Shown piece by piece: positions 5,548-8,171 of a DNA stretch of 8,171 bases. Under the pieces are notes generated by a model. That model worked only from the letters and a program-made list of their open reading frames with translations, did not search any database and was not told where the DNA came from. Source of the stretch: ANME-2 cluster archaeon (GTDB lineage Archaea > Halobacteriota > Methanosarcinia > Methanosarcinales > Methanocomedenaceae); the NCBI GenBank assembly GCA_023544495.1, contig JAMJFV010000052.1, forward strand, positions 4,808 to 12,978, in the 5' to 3' direction. Positions within the stretch are counted from its first letter, which is position 1, and each line of letters opens with the position of its first letter. Both the position numbers and the translations under genes were made by a program.

Positions 5548-6849
5548 CTACTTTTTGTTAGTATCGCCAACTACCATCTTCATCAATGCAGCAGCCACAT
5601 CAAAATAAGCATAATCTTCCTGGATGAGCTTTTCAACCAGATTGCTGTATGTGGCCAGATGTCCGGCATCAATGGTCTCCTTGACCTTTCCGAGAAGCTG
5701 GTTTATCCTGACCTCATTGACGTCACTGACAGATGGGACCATCTGGGATTTGATCTTAGTTCCTGTGAATTTCTGAATCCCTTTGATTCTGCGCACTTCC
5801 CTGCCTGTTACAAAAGTAAATGCATGCCCTGCTTTTCCGGCCCTGGCTGTCCGTCCAATCCTGTGTACATAATATTCGACATCTGCAGGCATATCAAAAT
5901 TGAACACAGCATCAGTAGCCCCTACATCGATCCCTCTCGCCGCCACATCAGTTGCCACCAGGACCTCTATATCACCACTTCTGAACCTTGACATGACACG
6001 GTCTCTCTGGTTCTGCTGCATATCACCATGCAATCCTTCAGCCAGATATCCTTTTGTCTTAAGGTCTTCAACCAGTTCATCCACACGTTTCTTGGTATTG
6101 CAGAACACGAGAGACAGATTAAAATTGTGAAGGTCCATTAACCGGCACAGAACCTCTGGTTTTGCGTGTTGTTTGACTTCAAAATAAACTTGTTCAACAT
6201 TGGGAACGGTCATCTCCTTGTGCACCAATTTTATCATTTCAGGTTCTTTCTGGTATTTTTTCGCGAGATTCAAAATTGCCTTTGACATTGTTGCAGAAAA
6301 CAGAATGGTCTGTCTGTGTTCGGGCATTGTCTCAACAATATTTTCAATGTCGTCCCTGAATCCCATATCCAGCATTTCATCTGCCTCATCAAGAATGACT
6401 ATCCTGACACTATCCATCTTCAACGTACGACGCTTCATATGGTCCATAATACGACCCGGAGTGCCAATCACGACCTGCACACCTTTTTTCAACACTTTGA
6501 TCTGACGGTCAATAGGTTGTCCGCCGTACACTGGCAGGATCCTGACAGCCTTTTGATACTTTGACAGCATTTTCAGTTCCTCAGATACCTGGATAGCCAG
6601 CTCTCGTGTGGGACACAATATCACAGCCTGCAGTGCCTTATTCCCCTGATCGACCTTTTCCAGTGTTGCAATTCCAAAAGCAGCAGTCTTCCCGGTACCG
6701 GTTTGCGCCTGTCCGATCAGATCCTTCCCATTGAGCATGTGCGGGATGGATTGAGCCTGTATCGGGGTGGGTTCCTCAAAACCCATATCCTTGATCGCGA
6801 GGAGTATCTCTTTTGATATTTGTAAATCATTAAACTTTGAATTTTCCAT
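5548..6849 (-). CDS. deaD: DEAD-box ATP-dependent RNA helicase
   Basis: A complete 433-residue DEAD-box helicase that unwinds short RNA duplexes using ATP in the cytoplasm. All core motifs are visible in order: Q motif (F6 and GFEEPTPIQ at 23-31), motif I AQTGTGKT (48-55), Ia PTRELA (80-85), GG (109-110), Ib TPGR (130-133), II DEAD (154-157), III SAT (185-187), IV LVFCNT, V ATDVAARGID, and VI HRIGRTARAG. The short C-terminal extension (NEVRINQLLGKVKETIDAG and onward) is of the CshA/DeaD type; no DbpA-type RNA-binding domain or basic RGG tail follows. The ATG at 6847-6849 has AAGGTG at 6857-6862, 7 nt upstream, so the start is secure. Relatives in methanogens help ribosome assembly and mRNA handling in the cold; deaD of Methanococcoides burtonii is known for a long, cold-linked leader. 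A long leader is possible here too. Confidence 0.97.
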   Translation of the reverse strand: MENSKFNDLQISKEILLAIKDMGFEEPTPIQAQSIPHMLNGKDLIGQAQTGTGKTAAFGIATLEKVDQGNKALQAVILCPTRELAIQVSEELKMLSKYQKAVRILPVYGGQPIDRQIKVLKKGVQVVIGTPGRIMDHMKRRTLKMDSVRIVILDEADEMLDMGFRDDIENIVETMPEHRQTILFSATMSKAILNLAKKYQKEPEMIKLVHKEMTVPNVEQVYFEVKQHAKPEVLCRLMDLHNFNLSLVFCNTKKRVDELVEDLKTKGYLAEGLHGDMQQNQRDRVMSRFRSGDIEVLVATDVAARGIDVGATDAVFNFDMPADVEYYVHRIGRTARAGKAGHAFTFVTGREVRRIKGIQKFTGTKIKSQMVPSVSDVNEVRINQLLGKVKETIDAGHLATYSNLVEKLIQEDYAYFDVAAALMKMVVGDTNKK

Positions 6850-7054
6850 ACGTGAACACCTTATTATTTTTATTGAATAGGTATAATAAATGATGTCTTC
6901 CTGAAACTGCCATATTCCTTTTTTTCGTTAAATCTCAACGTTTGGCTTACTGCTTTTCAGGATTTTAGCATCACCTTAATCCTGGACAAATTAACCTGTT
7001 GCCAATACTAATAACCATTTTTATACCCAGCCCAATATCAATATTCAATATATA
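6850..7054 (-). promoter_or_regulatory. Leader and promoter region of the DEAD-box gene
   Basis: Two possible promoters face the helicase. GGGTATAAAAA at 7017-7027 would start transcription near 6995 and give a leader of about 150 nt. TTTATTATA at about 6882-6890 would give a leader of only about 12 nt. Within the longer leader, CAGGATT and AATCCTG (6958-6964 and 6978-6984) form a 7-bp hairpin whose 13-nt loop contains AAGGTGATG, itself resembling a ribosome binding site. No gene is seen in this stretch. Confidence 0.35.
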
Positions 7055-7055
7055 G
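7046..7055 (+). promoter_or_regulatory. Candidate TATA box for the PGF-CTERM-like ORF
   Basis: CAATATATAG on the plus strand would start transcription at about 7076-7080, roughly 10 nt before the ATG at 7088. It is a motif match only. Confidence 0.22.
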
Positions 7056-7087
7056 TGTTCGGCTTATTATTTATAACTAAGAGTATA

Positions 7088-7285
7088 ATGATGAACAACA
7101 GAGATTGTCGGATTATCCACCCCAGCCATAGGTGGTTCTTTGACTGCATATGGAAATTTCTATCAAAGGCATGGCATGTTTTTAAGAATTATTGGTATAC
7201 AACGGGAACTGCGCAGGATTCACCCGGTTTTAGTTCAATAGCCGGTCTGGTCGCACTGTTCATTGTATGTATGCGCAGGAAATAA
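7088..7285 (+). pseudogene. Orphan PGF-CTERM-like sorting tail, probable remnant of an exported protein
   Basis: The C-terminus of this 65-codon ORF reads SPGFSSIAGLVALFIVCMRRK: a Pro-Gly-Phe motif (codons 7223-7231), a hydrophobic helix of about 14 residues and a basic cluster right before the stop. This is the three-part layout of the archaeal PGF-CTERM signal, cut by archaeosortase A during attachment of S-layer-type proteins to lipid. Such proteins need an N-terminal signal peptide, which is absent: the ORF begins MMNNRDCRIIHPSHRWF. A neighbouring frame over 7092-7160 reads VGLSTPAIGGSLTAYGNFYQ, more like a linker of an exported protein. That suggests frameshift and loss of most of a larger gene. 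A GTG at 7055 could extend the ORF to 76 codons. Alternatively it is a small membrane protein with a chance PGF. Confidence 0.42.
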
Positions 7286-7312
7286 TGTCCACTCAGGCTA
7301 TTCGTAAGGATA

Positions 7313-7361
7313 TGTACAATTATTTCCATTACTTTTGTACAATTATGATGATTAATTGTTA
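7313..7361. repeat. Direct and inverted TGTACAATTAT repeats
   Basis: TGTACAATTAT occurs at 7313-7323 and again at 7336-7346, start-to-start 23 bp. The second copy is followed by an imperfect inverted copy, TAATTGTTACA, at about 7353-7363 (one inserted base). This could be an operator or an RNA hairpin at the end of the flanking transcripts. The role is not evident. Confidence 0.4.
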
Positions 7362-7490
7362 CAACCCCTTTATTTCATGTGGAAATATATAATCACTTTT
7401 ATAATTATAGTCATTATAATGATGAGTAAATAGTTGAACTTCCTGCCAATTCTCGAAATAATTCGAAAATTGCATACCCATTTCACTCAT
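7359..7490 (-). CDS. Possible 43-residue ORF downstream of nrdD
   Basis: An ATG at 7488-7490 opens a 43-codon frame ending in TAA at 7359-7361, 41 nt downstream of the nrdD stop on the same strand. It begins MSEMGMQFSNYFENWQEV and becomes rich in Tyr, His and Asn toward the end. The frame is open for ten more codons upstream of the ATG, back to a TAA about 30 nt away. A GAGGT lies about 13 nt before the ATG, rather far. No family is recognisable. It is not NrdG, the radical-SAM activase often found beside nrdD. Confidence 0.22.
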   Translation of the reverse strand: MSEMGMQFSNYFENWQEVQLFTHHYNDYNYKSDYIFPHEIKGL

Positions 7491-7531
7491 CCTTGCAATA
7501 TCTACCTCAATAGACCTGCATTAAAGGCAAT

Positions 7532-8171
7532 CTACGTCATATCGGCAGCACCATACTTGCGCCTATCTTTCAATTCCTGTTTCTTTCCATTGTTCCAACC
7601 ATCAACAGCCTGTATATACCCGGTCACCCTGGACAGGTGTTCAACATTACTCGAAGCGCAGTTTGGACATTCATCCAGCAGTCCGCCTGCCACATGGAAA
7701 TCATTCATGCACACCGTCATATCCTTGGTAAAAGCAAAATATCCTACCTGGGTATTCCTGACCAGGTTCATTGCGAATTCTTTAAGGCCCTGGGGGTCCG
7801 GATGTCCTTCTCCCATAAAGATGTGCAGAATATTCCCGCCATCTACGATAGGGAAGAAGACATGTTCAATATCAATCCTTTCGGGCAGGGAAACATTTGC
7901 TCCAGGGGGCACATGAGTTCCGTTGGTGTAATAGACAGGGAGGTCGCGGGTTTCGTTAAGACGGGATTTTGCGGCCTCCAGATCACCTTTGATCACAACT
8001 TCAGCAAATTCCTTATATTCATTGTGCAGCATGTCTGATACTGCAAAGCGCTGGCAAGTAGTTTCGGCAGGAGTCCGAGCCAGTGCGATCTCAATATCAT
8101 ATTTTTCAGACAATTCCCTGGAATAGAACTCCATTTCATACATGGCCCGGATAGACAGCTGCCGTGCTTTT
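7532..8171 (-). CDS. nrdD: Anaerobic (class III) ribonucleoside-triphosphate reductase, C-terminal part
   Basis: The last 212 or so codons of NrdD; the frame is open through the right edge, so the start lies beyond the window. NrdD reduces ribonucleoside triphosphates to deoxyribonucleotides without oxygen, using a glycyl radical made by the radical-SAM activase NrdG. The C-terminal region is well conserved: GHPDPQGLKEFAMNLVRNTQ, then the zinc-binding region, then RVTGYIQAVDGWNNGKKQEL. In that last block the glycine of RVTGY (codon 7619-7621) is the radical site. The CPNC pair (Cys codons 7667-7669 and 7658-7660) is the second half of the zinc site. The first half is VCMNDFH rather than CxxC, with an Asp where the second Cys is expected. 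Residues VSLPERIDIEHVFFPIVDGGNIL belong to the barrel core. No activase gene is visible downstream within the window. Confidence 0.96.
   Translation of the reverse strand, partial: KARQLSIRAMYEMEFYSRELSEKYDIEIALARTPAETTCQRFAVSDMLHNEYKEFAEVVIKGDLEAAKSRLNETRDLPVYYTNGTHVPPGANVSLPERIDIEHVFFPIVDGGNILHIFMGEGHPDPQGLKEFAMNLVRNTQVGYFAFTKDMTVCMNDFHVAGGLLDECPNCASSNVEHLSRVTGYIQAVDGWNNGKKQELKDRRKYGAADMT

Noticed and set aside
5458..5991. 177-codon plus-strand ORF
   Set aside because: It lies mostly antisense to the conserved DEAD-box helicase C-terminus, so it is a shadow frame.
6836..6919. 27-codon minus-strand ORF (MAVSGRHHLL...) overlapping the helicase start, with AAGGAAT upstream
   Set aside because: It is short, overlaps the real start in another frame and shows no family; an upstream ORF cannot be argued beyond chance.
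7088..7160. ATGATGA as a C box of a C/D guide RNA
   Set aside because: No CTGA D box at a suitable distance was found, and there is no flanking terminal stem.
7434..8038. Plus-strand ORFs of 160 and 133 codons over the nrdD region
   Set aside because: Both are antisense to unmistakable NrdD sequence.

Overview
The window looks like a chromosomal segment of a methanogen or anaerobic-methanotroph-type euryarchaeon, most likely in or near the Methanosarcinales. The evidence is a heterodisulfide reductase subunit A fused to an MvhD domain at the left edge, a class III anaerobic ribonucleotide reductase at the right edge, AAGGTG-type ribosome binding sites, TATA boxes instead of -35/-10 elements, a DUF5658-like membrane protein, and a C-terminal tail resembling the archaeal PGF-CTERM sorting signal. 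Gene order is mostly on the minus strand. Coding regions have moderate GC, while the intergenic DNA is long and very AT-rich.

Layout: 1-1199 (+) is the 3' end of an hdrA-mvhD fusion gene. It converges on a minus-strand pair at 1282-2707: a SatD-like protein with a C-terminal helix-turn-helix, followed 28 bp later by a DUF3307 membrane protein. Upstream of that pair, about 2762-3125 is a degenerate tandem array of about 24-30 bp units, each with an ATTATAAG-like anchor on the plus strand. Two more units lie in the 28-bp gap between the two genes, over the stop of one and the ribosome binding site of the other. At 3339-4326 a short ORF (+) converges on a seven-repeat helical protein (-); they share an AIEGAR motif and may be related. 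From 4492 to 4977 (-) there are two consecutive protein remnants. The first is a membrane-protein C-terminus. The second is an N-terminus with an MGWCP motif, a good ribosome binding site and a frameshift.

From 4991 to 6849 (-) come a small DUF5658-like membrane protein, a candidate micro-gene and a complete DEAD-box RNA helicase with a possible 150-nt leader. The 6850-7531 gap holds that leader, an orphan PGF-CTERM-like tail on the plus strand, short repeats and a possible 43-residue ORF. At 7532-8171 (-) is the C-terminal part of nrdD with its zinc site and glycyl radical site, running off the right edge.

The conserved genes at the two ends concern anaerobic electron flow (HdrA), deoxynucleotide supply (NrdD) and RNA remodelling (DEAD-box helicase). 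The middle, about 2.7-5.5 kb, is accessory in character: repeat-rich, AT-rich, with several unknown or decayed genes. The best candidate for an undescribed system is the SatD-like/DUF3307 pair with its associated repeat array. A second candidate is the 32-residue-repeat protein whose C-terminal repeats carry a periodic CxxxC ladder.
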